A DNA stretch of 64,000 nt from Bdellovibrionales bacterium (GCA_020628165.1 JAHDFM010000004.1:87943-151942), one strand, 5' to 3'; positions 1-9,506 are shown, counted from the stretch's first letter. The notes: generated by a model not told the origin, from the sequence alone. Made by a program: numbers and translations.

Positions 1-165
1 ATATTTCTTCACTTGAAGAGTAATATATACAGTGTATTACAGCTTATTGCTTGTAAATCTTATCTAATCTTTTTTTAAAGTATTGAGTGTGCGTTATATC
101 CTTCGGCTTTGCCTCAGAGTGACAGTACTAGCTTAGGATGATGGGTTTTGCATATTCCGGGTGTT

Positions 166-1572
166 TTAGTCTGTTTTTTTGTCGTTGGTTTGCATACTAC
201 AATAAATATCTTTGTATTCGTCTTCAGATTTAAATCTTACTTTTTCAATATCGCAGTCTTTGTCTAAATAAAAACGATACACACCTTTTTTTATGACACC
301 AGGGGCATTCGTGATGTACTTTCCCAAAAGTTCATTCGTACCTTTGTAAACATGAAACCCTTTGAGTTTTTTATTTTTAAACCGGTAACTAGTGCCATCC
401 GTGATGTTATAAATCTTTTTTTCATTGGGATTAAGAAAAAAAGACGGAATCTTATACTCATAAAAAGGATTGTGATAAATCCTAACCTCATACTGCCCCA
501 TAGGCATAATAATGTTTTTATTACTTGGAGCTGATTTCACCACCTTGCCGTGAACATCAATAACATCAACGGTGAGGAGTTCATCATAATACTTAGCTTT
601 AATAAGCCCCTTACCATTCACTTTCAATATAGTTCGTCTGTTTTTTTTAATTTTAAAAGACTTAAACACAAACTTTGGATCTAAATTAACCTCAGCTGAA
701 TACACACCTGGCTCTAACCTAATCTTTTCGTTAGCTGGAAAAGTTCTTATAAGAACTTTTTTACCTTCTTGCATTTGATAAACTCTGACTTTAGAGGTTT
801 CTCCAGGGCTGATCACTTGTAGATTTTTAAACTCCGAAAAAATATCTTGATCCACCCTCTCAAGACCTTCTTTTAACTCCTCTTCGTTATCAGCACTTAA
901 AACAGGACCTAAACAGTTCATGCTCTTAAGGTTGAAATTTCCACCCGCAAACCCTATTCCAATGGTATAAAACTTTAAGTTCATTTCAGGGTGCTGCTTT
1001 AAAAATTCTGCTGTTTTACAGGGATCTCCTCCACAGGTGTCCTCCCCATCTGTCAAAATAACCACCCGCTTTGGCCCCCCATAGCCTTTCAAATCTTCTA
1101 CGGCTTTTTTGATCGATTTATGCAAAGGAGTCATCCCTAGTGGCCCTAAATTTTTAATTTTATTTTCTATTTTATAAATGCTTTTTTCCTGGAAATTGAT
1201 CATGAGCTTGGTGTCGTTGCAGTCTTTTTTGCGTTGTGATCCGTACACCCTCAATCCAACCAAAGCTTTTTCTTGCCATTGTTCTTTCAGGTAATTTTTT
1301 AAAATCTCTTTAGAAACGTACATTTTTGATTTTTTATCAGAGAGCATTTGCCCCATTGAACCAGAGCCATCAAAAATGATTTCTACTTTAGGTGGCAACC
1401 CCAAGTTATCTTGCTTCTGATAGAAAACTTTGCTCTTTTTATCTTTGAGCTTCTCAATGACTTTTTTATCTTTTTCATTGCTCTGTGTTTCTGGTAAAAA
1501 GTTTTCAAGCTCTGTTGCTTGAACAATTAAGGGTAAAAATACGATGCAATAAATGAGTTTTACTAATTTCAT
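166..1572 (-). CDS. Secreted von Willebrand factor A (VWA) domain protein
   Basis: The 468-residue protein has a Sec signal peptide (about residues 1-20) followed by a VWA domain. The MIDAS metal site is visible as DGSGS at 68-72, a Thr in GMTPL near 148, and TDGED at 174-178, so divalent metal-dependent ligand binding is likely intact. The C-terminal half (about 250-468) has no motif I recognise and looks like repeated beta-sandwich segments. The start has a good AAGGTG ribosome site that overlaps the stop of the preceding barrel gene, one base away, so the two are probably translated together. The product is probably periplasmic or exported. The specific ligand cannot be told from sequence. 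Confidence 0.85.
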   Translation of the reverse strand: MKLVKLIYCIVFLPLIVQATELENFLPETQSNEKDKKVIEKLKDKKSKVFYQKQDNLGLPPKVEIIFDGSGSMGQMLSDKKSKMYVSKEILKNYLKEQWQEKALVGLRVYGSQRKKDCNDTKLMINFQEKSIYKIENKIKNLGPLGMTPLHKSIKKAVEDLKGYGGPKRVVILTDGEDTCGGDPCKTAEFLKQHPEMNLKFYTIGIGFAGGNFNLKSMNCLGPVLSADNEEELKEGLERVDQDIFSEFKNLQVISPGETSKVRVYQMQEGKKVLIRTFPANEKIRLEPGVYSAEVNLDPKFVFKSFKIKKNRRTILKVNGKGLIKAKYYDELLTVDVIDVHGKVVKSAPSNKNIIMPMGQYEVRIYHNPFYEYKIPSFFLNPNEKKIYNITDGTSYRFKNKKLKGFHVYKGTNELLGKYITNAPGVIKKGVYRFYLDKDCDIEKVRFKSEDEYKDIYCSMQTNDKKTD

Positions 1573-1573
1573 A

Positions 1574-2752
1574 TCACCTTGGCTTGAAAAACTGTCCTAT
1601 GTAATCTTGTATTCTAAATCCGAACATAATCTTAAAAGTATCTTGTTGCTCAGTTGTTTCTGTACCTATAGGCATTGGGTAAAATCCATCAGGAGCGCTG
1701 CGGACATCACCAGAAAACTTAACATCGTAGACCGTTGTTTGATACTCAAGACTCAAAAACCATTGTTTGATGTATGGTATCTTATCCCAGTAAATCGAAG
1801 CCTCTAAGCCAGCAAAATACGAATATGAGAACTGAGATTCTGAGGAGGTTCCACGCGACGTTTCTAAATCTGTCACATCAACGATAGGAAAATATATAAA
1901 CCCCAAATAAGCTTTGTTCAATAACAGATGAAAACCAGTGCGCTCAATTAAATCCGGCGTCCATTCGTAGTTTAGCTTTAATCCTGCACCAAGAAGGTCA
2001 TAGGTAGAGCTCAATAAATGCTCATCATCATTTTCTGTGCTAAACTCATCCGTAATCATATTGAAAATAAATATATTTCTAAAATTCGTATTGTCCCATT
2101 TTTTTAATTTATAATAGAGTTTGATATCAGTGATTGATCTTTCACTGTCAAACTCATTTCTAAAGTAAGTTGCTGTTGGAACCTTATCTGACGAATAGTT
2201 ATATTCAAAACCTAGGCGCCAAAAGAACTCTAAATACCATTTAAAATTAAAGTGAAAATAATTGTACTTAACTATTTTGGCATCATTGGCTTGTGATGAG
2301 GACTCTGTTAAGTACTCTCCTGCATTAAAACTATATCCCAGCTGAATATACCCTGGTTCTTCATCTTCAACATCCTCTTTTGCCAATAGGTTGTCATCTT
2401 GTGTTCCTTCCTTGTCATCGAGGTCTATTCCTGAACCAATAGGTATGGCGTAATCTCCTTTTAAAGGAGTTTTATACATTTGCTCCCCCAATAACTCTAA
2501 ATAAGCCACTCTTCCCTGATTACCAACGACTTTAGCTTGAGCCAAAAGATCAAAACGTGTTTTTGAAACAACTCGAACAATTATAAAGTCTCTACCGACG
2601 ACTAACTTCCTAGTTTTTAAACCAACAAAGTAAAGATCGTTTTCAACGTTTTCTATTTTTAATCCTGTCTTTAATATGCGTTGCACAGTGAGTTCGTCTG
2701 CGAACAGATCACAAGCACAAGTCAACAGTACAATTAGTAAAAACTTAAGCAT
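1574..2752 (-). CDS. Putative outer-membrane beta-barrel protein
   Basis: The 392-residue protein has a signal peptide (about 1-18, cleavage near LFA-DE). From about residue 130 to the end it shows alternating aromatic/polar strands, for example YIQLGYSFNAGEYL, FHFNFKWYLEFFWRLGFEY and IMFGFRIQDYIGQFF, as expected for an outer-membrane barrel. Residues 20-110 look like a small periplasmic domain. It forms an operon with the VWA gene one base downstream. A TATAAT sits exactly six bases before the ATG and no spaced Shine-Dalgarno site is seen, which suggests a leaderless message. I do not recognise the family; function unknown. Confidence 0.75.
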   Translation of the reverse strand: MLKFLLIVLLTCACDLFADELTVQRILKTGLKIENVENDLYFVGLKTRKLVVGRDFIIVRVVSKTRFDLLAQAKVVGNQGRVAYLELLGEQMYKTPLKGDYAIPIGSGIDLDDKEGTQDDNLLAKEDVEDEEPGYIQLGYSFNAGEYLTESSSQANDAKIVKYNYFHFNFKWYLEFFWRLGFEYNYSSDKVPTATYFRNEFDSERSITDIKLYYKLKKWDNTNFRNIFIFNMITDEFSTENDDEHLLSSTYDLLGAGLKLNYEWTPDLIERTGFHLLLNKAYLGFIYFPIVDVTDLETSRGTSSESQFSYSYFAGLEASIYWDKIPYIKQWFLSLEYQTTVYDVKFSGDVRSAPDGFYPMPIGTETTEQQDTFKIMFGFRIQDYIGQFFKPR

Positions 2753-2758
2753 CCTTAT

Positions 2759-2764
2759 ATTATA
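2759..2764 (-). promoter_or_regulatory. -10 box placed for a leaderless transcript
   Basis: A perfect TATAAT on the minus strand is followed by six bases (ATAAGG) and then the ATG at 2752. That spacing puts the transcription start on the A of the start codon. No good -35 is seen. The AAGG directly against the ATG is too close to act as a ribosome site. Confidence 0.45.
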
Positions 2765-3006
2765 TGATGAATTTTAGAAAAATATCAGCGAACTGAATGT
2801 GGTCCCTACTTAAGTACATAACACCACTTTTGTCGGGTCCTAAATTGTAAAATAATTCATATTCCTTTATATTCTTAGCAGAACAAAATAAACAATATTT
2901 ATAACAAATACAGTAATAGCATGTGAAAAATTTAGCCTCAGCTAACGTCCAGATGTCTCTCATTCTGTTAAGTTTTTCTCAAAATAGGTCGAAATATTAA
3001 TTAACC

Positions 3007-3708
3007 ATGAAAAAACTTTTTAACAGTGTTTATATTTTAATTATTTTTCTTGCTGGTGGCTCTATAAGCTTTGCTTTTGAACCTCATGATGACAATTTAA
3101 AAATAAAAAAAATATTTAACTATGTTGAAATGCACAAAGACTACTTTAATAAAAACAAGATAAACCCCACTTTTGAGCTTTATAATAACAATCGACGAGT
3201 CGACCTTGATAAGTACAAAAAATGTGACATCAAATGCAAACATAACTTCAAATTTGATAGAATTGTTTTTTACTCACAAAACGCTATCAATGCGACAGCG
3301 CTTGAAAATGTATTAGCCAGCTATTTTAACAAAAACACTGAAGTCAAAGCGAAATCGAAGCCGTTTTTTTCATGGGTGTTGTTAGCATTATTAATAACTG
3401 CAACTGTCCTTGTTTGTTTCCCAATCTTATTAAGAAAAAGAAAAAAGAACAAAATCAAAGAGACAAACTTACACGATCTAGAGGTTACAAACCTTATTCA
3501 AGATAATTTAGCTTTGGAAGAGCAAATAGATGGCATGCTTCACCTGCTGAAGCACAGCCAAGATGAGTACAACACCTTAAGAAAACGTCATAAGCTCACC
3601 CAAAGGCTTCCAGACAGTCTCAAAAATAGACTCCTCGATTATGAGTTGAAAAAACTCAATAAAAAGTCACGATCAAGAGTTAATAAATCATCTATAAACT
3701 TAAGATGA
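3007..3708 (+). CDS. Membrane-anchored protein with periplasmic domain and cytoplasmic coiled coil
   Basis: The 233-residue protein has a cleavable-looking signal sequence (1-23), a short periplasmic region with a Cys pair near 73 and 77, one strong transmembrane segment at about 121-142 followed by a basic RKRKK stop-transfer, and a charged helical/coiled-coil tail to the end. No known family is recognised. It is divergent from the barrel gene at 1574-2752. It has no Shine-Dalgarno site, and a TATTAA lies six bases before the ATG, so it too may be leaderless. Function unknown; the topology suggests an envelope protein with a cytoplasmic tail. Confidence 0.7.
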   Translation: MKKLFNSVYILIIFLAGGSISFAFEPHDDNLKIKKIFNYVEMHKDYFNKNKINPTFELYNNNRRVDLDKYKKCDIKCKHNFKFDRIVFYSQNAINATALENVLASYFNKNTEVKAKSKPFFSWVLLALLITATVLVCFPILLRKRKKNKIKETNLHDLEVTNLIQDNLALEEQIDGMLHLLKHSQDEYNTLRKRHKLTQRLPDSLKNRLLDYELKKLNKKSRSRVNKSSINLR

Positions 3709-3958
3709 AGCGGACTAAAACCTTACTAATTTGCATCAACAACTATTAAATCAATAGAGCTCTAAATTGTAAATTTTAAATTCGGTCCATGAGTGTTAAT
3801 ATTACTGCAACAGCCATCCAAATACACCCTTTACAAATATTCTCGTCAAATTGTCCAGGATGCCCAGTAAGAAACTGATGATTATCCTAACCGTGCTAAT
3901 TTTTTAGTTTTATGTTTCGGACACAATCGAATTAAGAACTATTAATTAAATTATTAAT

Positions 3959-4387
3959 TTATTCAATTGGCTCAGCTTCAGGTATGTCAACTTGAAGGGT
4001 ATCACTTATAAACTCTTCAAAGGCACTGATAGTGAGTGGCCACCCACTACTACGAAGGGAAAAACACTCCATAATAGAAATTGGTGAGTCTTCAAAGTGG
4101 TAAAAGGTTATAGAATTAGTGAACACGTCGACTGACTTTAAAGTGAGTTCATAACTTTCAGGAACAAACTTATCCGTGTCATAAGGTGTCTTCAAGTGTA
4201 TATTACACATTGTTCTTTTTTCTTTATCAGAGGCAATATTAGCTATCGATGTGTTCGCCGGAAAGTCAATTTTTTTTAGAAAAGTAAATTTAGTTCCTGC
4301 AGAAAGGTGATTCGCACTTACTGATCGATTATCTGCTATCGTAAAAGCTGAGAAAAAAAATATAACTAATATTAAGAAATACTTCAT
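3959..4387 (-). CDS. Small secreted protein of unknown function
   Basis: The 142-residue protein has a signal peptide (about 1-18, AFTIA-DN) and a mature part rich in beta-type sequence with two Cys residues, which could form a disulfide. No recognised domain. It is monocistronic: the 250 bases on either side hold no other gene that I can support. Convergent with the membrane protein at 3007-3708. Confidence 0.65.
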   Translation of the reverse strand: MKYFLILVIFFFSAFTIADNRSVSANHLSAGTKFTFLKKIDFPANTSIANIASDKEKRTMCNIHLKTPYDTDKFVPESYELTLKSVDVFTNSITFYHFEDSPISIMECFSLRSSGWPLTISAFEEFISDTLQVDIPEAEPIE

Positions 4388-4637
4388 TTGACCCCCGTGG
4401 TAGATTTAATAAGGACAAATTACATCAAAGCCAGTTTGACTTGGCAAGGTTTAATGCGAAGGTGAATTCAGATTTATGCGTTATTTCTCAAAATCAAAGG
4501 ATACCAAACAATCTTCTAATCGCCTGGGAAGTAATGCTCTCATACAATCAAGTTGTAAGTGCCATTATCCCCAAAGACTCTTGGTACTGTATTTTAAACG
4601 GTCCATACAAGTTTTTTTAAAATGAGAATCTTTGAGC

Positions 4638-6080
4638 TTAATAAAACTTTTTTCTTTTTGACGACGGTAAGATCTTTAGCACATCACGGTACTTAGCAAC
4701 CGTTCGGCGAGCGATTTTGATGCCATCTTTTTTAAGGGCATCGACAATCTTTTGGTCTGATAGTGGTTTTTTTGGGTCTTCTGCCTCAACCAAGGCTTTG
4801 ATTTTTAACTTCACCGTTTCACTGGCAACGGAGTCACCGTCTGTTTTGTTGATTCCAGAGTTGAAGAAGTATTTTAATTCAAAGATACCTTGAGGAGTAT
4901 GCACATACTTACTTGTCGTCACACGGCTCACTGTCGACTCGTGCATACCAATGTCATTAGCAATGTCTTTCAAAATCATTGGCTTAATGAAGCCAGGGCC
5001 CTTGTCAAAGAAGTCTTGCTGGTGCTTGACGATACTTTCAGTCACTTTATAAATGGTGCGCTGTCTTTGATGTATGGACTTAATTAACCACACAGCAGAG
5101 CGCAATTTGTCCTGAATGTAATCTTGAGCTTTTTTGTCTTGGTTATCTTCCTTGGTTTTTAATAGATTTTTATAAAGATTAGACACTTTTAAACGTGGAA
5201 GGCCATCTTCATTGAGTGACACCACATACTCATCACCCACTTTGTAAACATAGACATCGGGACTGATGTAATGAGTGTCATGAGACGTATAAATGCGACC
5301 TGGCTTTGGATCCATATTGAAAATGATTTGACAAATATCGATGATATAATCCAAATCCATATTCATTTCTTTAGCTATATGAGAAAAGTTTTTTCTCTGC
5401 AATGCCTCTAAATGCTCTTCAATGATTCTAACAAGGTCTTTTGTGTCTTCCTGCAAGTGCTTAGCCTGAATCAATAAACACTCTTTTAAGTTTCTAGCAC
5501 CAACTCCAGCAGGGTCGAACTCTTGTATGAACGGTAGAATTTCTTCTAGATCTGTTTCTGAAATGTCTTCATCTGCCGCAATTTCACTGATTGGCGTTTT
5601 TAAATAACCATCATCATCAATGTATTCAACAATAATGCGGGCATGTGTCTCTTCTTCTTCATTAAATCCGGCCATTCCCACTTGCCATACTAAATGATCT
5701 GTTAACGTTGTTGAGGTCGAAAGAATATTTTCATAATTAATGATTTCGTCAGAACCGCCGCCTTGAATTTGTGGTGGCTTATACTGATTCTCCATGTAAC
5801 TTTCCCAATCAAATTCATCTTGTTTGGTTGGGTCTTGAGAGTCGGCAGATTTAGCATCAGCGCTTTGCACATCATCTTTAGTTTGGTTGTTATTTAAGGC
5901 AGGGTCATCATTAATACCATCTTGAACTTCTTCTAGCACCGGATTTTCGATGAGTTCTTTTCTGACAGCTGTTTCTAATTCCATTCGAGACATTTGCAAA
6001 AGCTTGATCGCTTGTTGCAGCTGTGGAGTCATGCGAAGCTGTTGTGATAACTTCAAAGACATCTTTAAACCCATTGCCAT
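4638..6080 (-). CDS. rpoN: RNA polymerase sigma-54 factor
   Basis: The 480-residue protein has all RpoN regions: the Gln/Leu-rich activator-interaction region I at the N terminus (LSQQLRMTPQLQQAIKLLQM), an acidic region II (about 55-105), the core-binding domain, the HTH (MHESTVSRVTTSKYV) and the RpoN box ARRTVAKYR at 457-465, which reads the -24 promoter element. GGAGG lies seven bases before the ATG. It follows lptB by about 150 bases on the same strand, the classic lptC-lptA-lptB-rpoN order of proteobacteria. The usual downstream hpf/ptsN genes are missing. A cognate-type activator lies at 25988-27274. Confidence 0.97.
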   Translation of the reverse strand: MAMGLKMSLKLSQQLRMTPQLQQAIKLLQMSRMELETAVRKELIENPVLEEVQDGINDDPALNNNQTKDDVQSADAKSADSQDPTKQDEFDWESYMENQYKPPQIQGGGSDEIINYENILSTSTTLTDHLVWQVGMAGFNEEEETHARIIVEYIDDDGYLKTPISEIAADEDISETDLEEILPFIQEFDPAGVGARNLKECLLIQAKHLQEDTKDLVRIIEEHLEALQRKNFSHIAKEMNMDLDYIIDICQIIFNMDPKPGRIYTSHDTHYISPDVYVYKVGDEYVVSLNEDGLPRLKVSNLYKNLLKTKEDNQDKKAQDYIQDKLRSAVWLIKSIHQRQRTIYKVTESIVKHQQDFFDKGPGFIKPMILKDIANDIGMHESTVSRVTTSKYVHTPQGIFELKYFFNSGINKTDGDSVASETVKLKIKALVEAEDPKKPLSDQKIVDALKKDGIKIARRTVAKYRDVLKILPSSKRKKFY

Positions 6081-6230
6081 TTTAGAACCTCCAGTTCTTA
6101 AACACTAAAACAACCTTGCCAAAATAAATCCATTGATTCGCTCAATTGTTTTTTCATAAGTTGCAATCAAAACATGGCTGCTTCAATTGCTTAAATTTTT
6201 TAAATATCAACTCACTTATCGTAGAGTTGA

Positions 6231-6959
6231 TTACATTTTAAAGTTTTCACCCAAGTAAAACTCTCTTGCCTTCTTAGACTTCAAAATTTCTTCTTTACTT
6301 CCTTCCACTTCTACTTTGCCACTTTTTAAAATGTAAGCCTTGTCACAAATGCCGAGAGTCTCTCTCACGTTGTGGTCTGTGATTAAAATTCCAAGACCAG
6401 ACTCTTTCAATTGCATAATAAGCTTTTGTATTTCACTCACTGCAATTGGGTCAATCCCGGCGAAAGGCTCATCCAAGAGTAAAAACTTGGGAAACCCCGT
6501 TAACGAGCGAGCTATTTCTACTCGTCGCCTTTCTCCTCCTGATAAAGAGTAGCCATAACTCTTTAATATATGACCAATGCCAAAATCAGAAACTAACTTT
6601 TCAAGTCTCTGCTTTTTTTTAGAGAACTTGAAGTTCCTAGCCTCTAAAGCCACTTCTAAATTTTCCTTCACGGTCATCTTTCTAAAAATACTTGGCTCTT
6701 GTGGTAAGTAACTTAAGCCAAGCCTTGATCGTTGATAAACTTTAAGACCACTAATATCCTGATCATTCAATTCTATTTTACCACTATCTGGCTTGAGTAA
6801 ACCAACGACCATGTAAAAACTGGTTGTTTTTCCTGCTCCATTGGGGCCCAACAAACCGACAACTTCGCCCTCATTCACTTGACAGCTCATTCCCTGAACC
6901 ACCAACTTCTGACCAAACTGCTTTTTTATATCACTGACTTTTAATTGGCTTTTTTTCAT
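6231..6959 (-). CDS. lptB: LPS export ABC transporter ATP-binding protein LptB
   Basis: This is a 242-residue ABC ATPase that powers LPS extraction from the inner membrane by LptBFG. Counting from the chosen ATG at 6959, Walker A GPNGAGKTT is at 38-46, the signature LSGGE at 139-143, Walker B LLLDEP at 160-165 and the switch His near 196. The arrangement LLDEPFAGIDPIAV is typical of LptB. A start 15 bases further upstream is possible, but MKKSQLKV matches the family N terminus better. The gene overlaps the end of lptCA by 29 bases, implying translational coupling. lptF and lptG are not in the window. Confidence 0.95.
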   Translation of the reverse strand: MKKSQLKVSDIKKQFGQKLVVQGMSCQVNEGEVVGLLGPNGAGKTTSFYMVVGLLKPDSGKIELNDQDISGLKVYQRSRLGLSYLPQEPSIFRKMTVKENLEVALEARNFKFSKKKQRLEKLVSDFGIGHILKSYGYSLSGGERRRVEIARSLTGFPKFLLLDEPFAGIDPIAVSEIQKLIMQLKESGLGILITDHNVRETLGICDKAYILKSGKVEVEGSKEEILKSKKAREFYLGENFKM

Positions 6960-7935
6960 AGCTCTCCAACTCAAGCTTATCGACTTTAGCCCGTGGGCTC
7001 TTTACCGACACTGATTTTGTTTTTACGTAAAATACTATTTTTTCCCCCAGAAGTACATCTTGATTCTGAGTCAGCTTAGGACTTTGGGTGAGGGTTAATA
7101 TTTCAGTGCCAACATCAAGATGAGCTTTTCCAGCTTCGATTTGTCGATTATCACTGATCACTTTCACATTACCAAGCGCCACAACTGTTTTTAAGGCCTT
7201 TTGCCGGCGGGCAATTTTCAAGTCCAAAGCATAACTTGTTAAGTTCATATTAAGGCCTTTTAACCGTACGTTTTTTTGATATCTCACTTTATAATTATTT
7301 CCATACAAACGAGCTTCACGACTTGAGATATCAATTTTTCTTTTATCTTGCGTCGTACGAGAAGAAATGACCTCCTCAATGTCTATTATTGACGAGTTCA
7401 AATCTACCTTTAGATTACTGGACTTAAAGTAGATGGGCTCTTTCACTTTATTTTTATCTGCAGTGATCTCAACTGTTTCGTCAGATTGAATTGTTTTTTC
7501 GTCAAAGTTGTAACGAATGCTTTTTGTCTTCATCATGTAACCGTTGGGTGAGGTCACAACAACACCGTTATCAAAATACATTTGTTTTTTTTTAATATTA
7601 ACTAAAGCAGCACTGGCTTTAACATTATATACTTGGCGCTCTTTAGTATAAAACTTGACGGCAAGATCATTAAATCGCCAATCAGAGGTCTCAGTGTTGC
7701 TCAAGGCATTTTCAGCCCATAACTCCCAATTGGTATTGTTTTTTTGAGTATCAACAAGATAAACGCCTTTTATACTCTGCTCAACAATCATTTTTGATTT
7801 TTTAGCTACTGGTTTTTTATCAGTAGCTGCACTAGCTGTCTTATCAAGTTCACGTGTCTGGTTTTGCCATAACAAAAACAAAGTGACGGAAATAAAAAAA
7901 CAAATGAGTGCAATTCCGTAAATTTTTCTTAACAA
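6931..7935 (-). CDS. LptC-LptA fusion: LPS transport bridge protein
   Basis: This protein of about 334 residues starts with a single membrane anchor (IYGIALICFFISVTLFLLW), continues with an LptC-like beta-jellyroll (about 50-190) and ends with an OstA/LptA-like repeat region (about 190-320; ISSREARLYGNNYKVRYQKNV, then ALGNVKVISDNRQIEAGKAHLDVG). LptC and LptA are normally separate proteins that form the periplasmic bridge carrying LPS to LptD. I chose a TTG start at 7935 because GAGGG lies five bases upstream; a TTG at 7947 is the alternative. It is first in the lptCA-lptB-rpoN operon and divergent from the PilZ gene. The fusion reading is my inference from length and domain order. Confidence 0.8.
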   Translation of the reverse strand: MLRKIYGIALICFFISVTLFLLWQNQTRELDKTASAATDKKPVAKKSKMIVEQSIKGVYLVDTQKNNTNWELWAENALSNTETSDWRFNDLAVKFYTKERQVYNVKASAALVNIKKKQMYFDNGVVVTSPNGYMMKTKSIRYNFDEKTIQSDETVEITADKNKVKEPIYFKSSNLKVDLNSSIIDIEEVISSRTTQDKRKIDISSREARLYGNNYKVRYQKNVRLKGLNMNLTSYALDLKIARRQKALKTVVALGNVKVISDNRQIEAGKAHLDVGTEILTLTQSPKLTQNQDVLLGEKIVFYVKTKSVSVKSPRAKVDKLELESYEKKPIKSQ

Positions 7936-8084
7936 ACTAACCCTCAATAACTGCTGAATTCAATAGCTCAAAACTTATGTGAAATTAGTATTGAACTCAA
8001 TAAATGACACCGACCTAAGCCTATAAATCACTAAAATAACGCGCATATCTAAATTATTTCATAATATCTCCCGAAAAACTACAC

Positions 8085-8804
8085 ATGGGATGGTTCGTAA
8101 TAAAAAATGAAGTTGTGACAGGGCCCTTCTCGACAGAGGAGCTGTTAGAGCTTAAATCTCTCAACGAAATTGACTCTGAGAACTCTTACGTTTGGGGCAA
8201 GCAGATCAATCAATGGCTCACCTTTAAGACCTGGGAAAGCTCCTACGAATCAATACTAAGCAATAGCAATAAAAGGGCGCAGGCTAAAATTCAAACTTGG
8301 TACTACGCTAAAGATAGCAAATCAAAACCAGTGGGCCCCTTTGCTAAAGAAGTTTTAATTGAAAAAGTGAAAGAGCTCGAGGCCAAAGACAAAGTCTTAG
8401 TTTGGACAAAGGGAATGACCGCTTGGGCCAGCTTATTTGAGTTTAACGACATTTTAAATGAACTAAATATTAGTCGTCGCAAACACCCTCGCGCACCTAT
8501 TGATGGTCAAATCACACTCAAAAGCGAAGATGGCCAAGCTTTCATTGGTCGCATCAATGTCATCTCTCCTGGTGGCTGTGGCATCAGTCAAGTGGATGGC
8601 CTTATCCCTGGTGACCTTTATCAAATAGAAATTAAAAGTGATGCTTTTTACAACCCTCTTTCTGCTGTGGGTTTGGTGCTTAGAGAAATTGGCAAGAACA
8701 AGTATGGAATTCGCTTTGAAAAAATTCATATTGAATCAGAGTCGACGATCATATCTTATCTGAAAGACAACGGATACATCAAACAGAACAAAGAAGCCGC
8801 TTAA
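8085..8804 (+). CDS. GYF-GYF-PilZ protein, putative c-di-GMP receptor
   Basis: The 239-residue soluble protein has two GYF_2 (DUF4339-type) domains at about 1-55 (WFVIKNEVVTGPFSTEEL...W) and 71-122 (TWYYAKDSKSKPVGPF...W), each with the typical GPF and Trp pattern. A C-terminal PilZ domain follows (about 130-230). The c-di-GMP motif is present as RRKHPR at 131-136 and NVISPGGCG at 158-166, so nucleotide binding is plausible. GYF domains usually bind proline-rich peptides. It is divergent from lptCA and convergent with the Glt/Agl cluster, whose FHA/TonB protein has a Pro-rich linker; an interaction is only a speculation. There is no clear ribosome site. Confidence 0.85.
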   Translation: MGWFVIKNEVVTGPFSTEELLELKSLNEIDSENSYVWGKQINQWLTFKTWESSYESILSNSNKRAQAKIQTWYYAKDSKSKPVGPFAKEVLIEKVKELEAKDKVLVWTKGMTAWASLFEFNDILNELNISRRKHPRAPIDGQITLKSEDGQAFIGRINVISPGGCGISQVDGLIPGDLYQIEIKSDAFYNPLSAVGLVLREIGKNKYGIRFEKIHIESESTIISYLKDNGYIKQNKEAA

Positions 8805-8912
8805 TTTAGTAATAACAATTTAAATAATAAAAACTATCACTTTAGGGAACGATCATCCCACTGAACAAATATTTGAACTGAATTATAGAGCATTGCTCAC
8901 TATGAAAATGGT

Positions 8913-9506
8913 TTACTCTTCGAACTCTTGTTCACCGCCAAGTGGGCCTTCTTTTTTGAGGACGGCAAAATTTATTTCATAGATGCCTGCAGCTGTCACT
9001 GTGTACATGACTTTTTTCACCGCAGCAAAATTCACTTCTTCATCGGCTTGAATCGTCATTTTACGGAAAGAATCTATTTCATCCGCTAAAGACTCGGCTT
9101 GCTGATTAACTGCTTGCTTGATCTGATTGGTGATCGATTTTTTTTCTTCTTCACCGTCTTCAATGGATTTTTTGATCATCTCATCAAGGCCTGCTATGTT
9201 CCAATCTTCTTGCTCTTTCACAGCCTTATAATCAGCAACAACCTCATTGTTGAGTTTAATTTGATCTTTAGAGATCACCACTACGTTAGAAGGCATTAAC
9301 TCTTTAACTGCCTCTGCTTGCGGAAGTGTTACTTCATCATTCAATTGAATCACTTGCCCTGTAGTGTTGTAATTCTGTAGCAAGAAAACTGCCAAAACGG
9401 TGAATAAATCAACCATCGCTGTCACTTGTAAGACGGCAACAGCACTTCGTTTGTTTTGACCTACACGACCTCTGCGGTCTCGGTATCCTGGAACTTTAAT
9501 TGGCAT
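8913..9506 (-). CDS. ExbD/TolR-type motor protein of the Glt/Agl complex (AglS/AglQ-like)
   Basis: The 197-residue inner-membrane protein has one N-terminal transmembrane helix (about 28-47) holding the Asp of TAMVDLFTVLAVFL, the residue that conducts protons in ExbD/TolR/AglQ/AglS. The periplasmic part is longer than usual for ExbD and contains a charged helical stretch (about 95-150). It is last in the ten-gene cluster and its ATG overlaps the previous stop by one base (TAATG). In Myxococcus, AglQ and AglS flank an AglR channel. Which of the two this gene corresponds to cannot be decided here. Confidence 0.85.
   Translation of the reverse strand: MPIKVPGYRDRRGRVGQNKRSAVAVLQVTAMVDLFTVLAVFLLQNYNTTGQVIQLNDEVTLPQAEAVKELMPSNVVVISKDQIKLNNEVVADYKAVKEQEDWNIAGLDEMIKKSIEDGEEEKKSITNQIKQAVNQQAESLADEIDSFRKMTIQADEEVNFAAVKKVMYTVTAAGIYEINFAVLKKEGPLGGEQEFEE

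Noticed and set aside
2760-2963. 67-codon open frame on the minus strand between the barrel gene and the membrane protein
   Set aside because: Unnatural composition (Cys/Tyr-rich), no ribosome site, and it would cover the promoter of the barrel gene.
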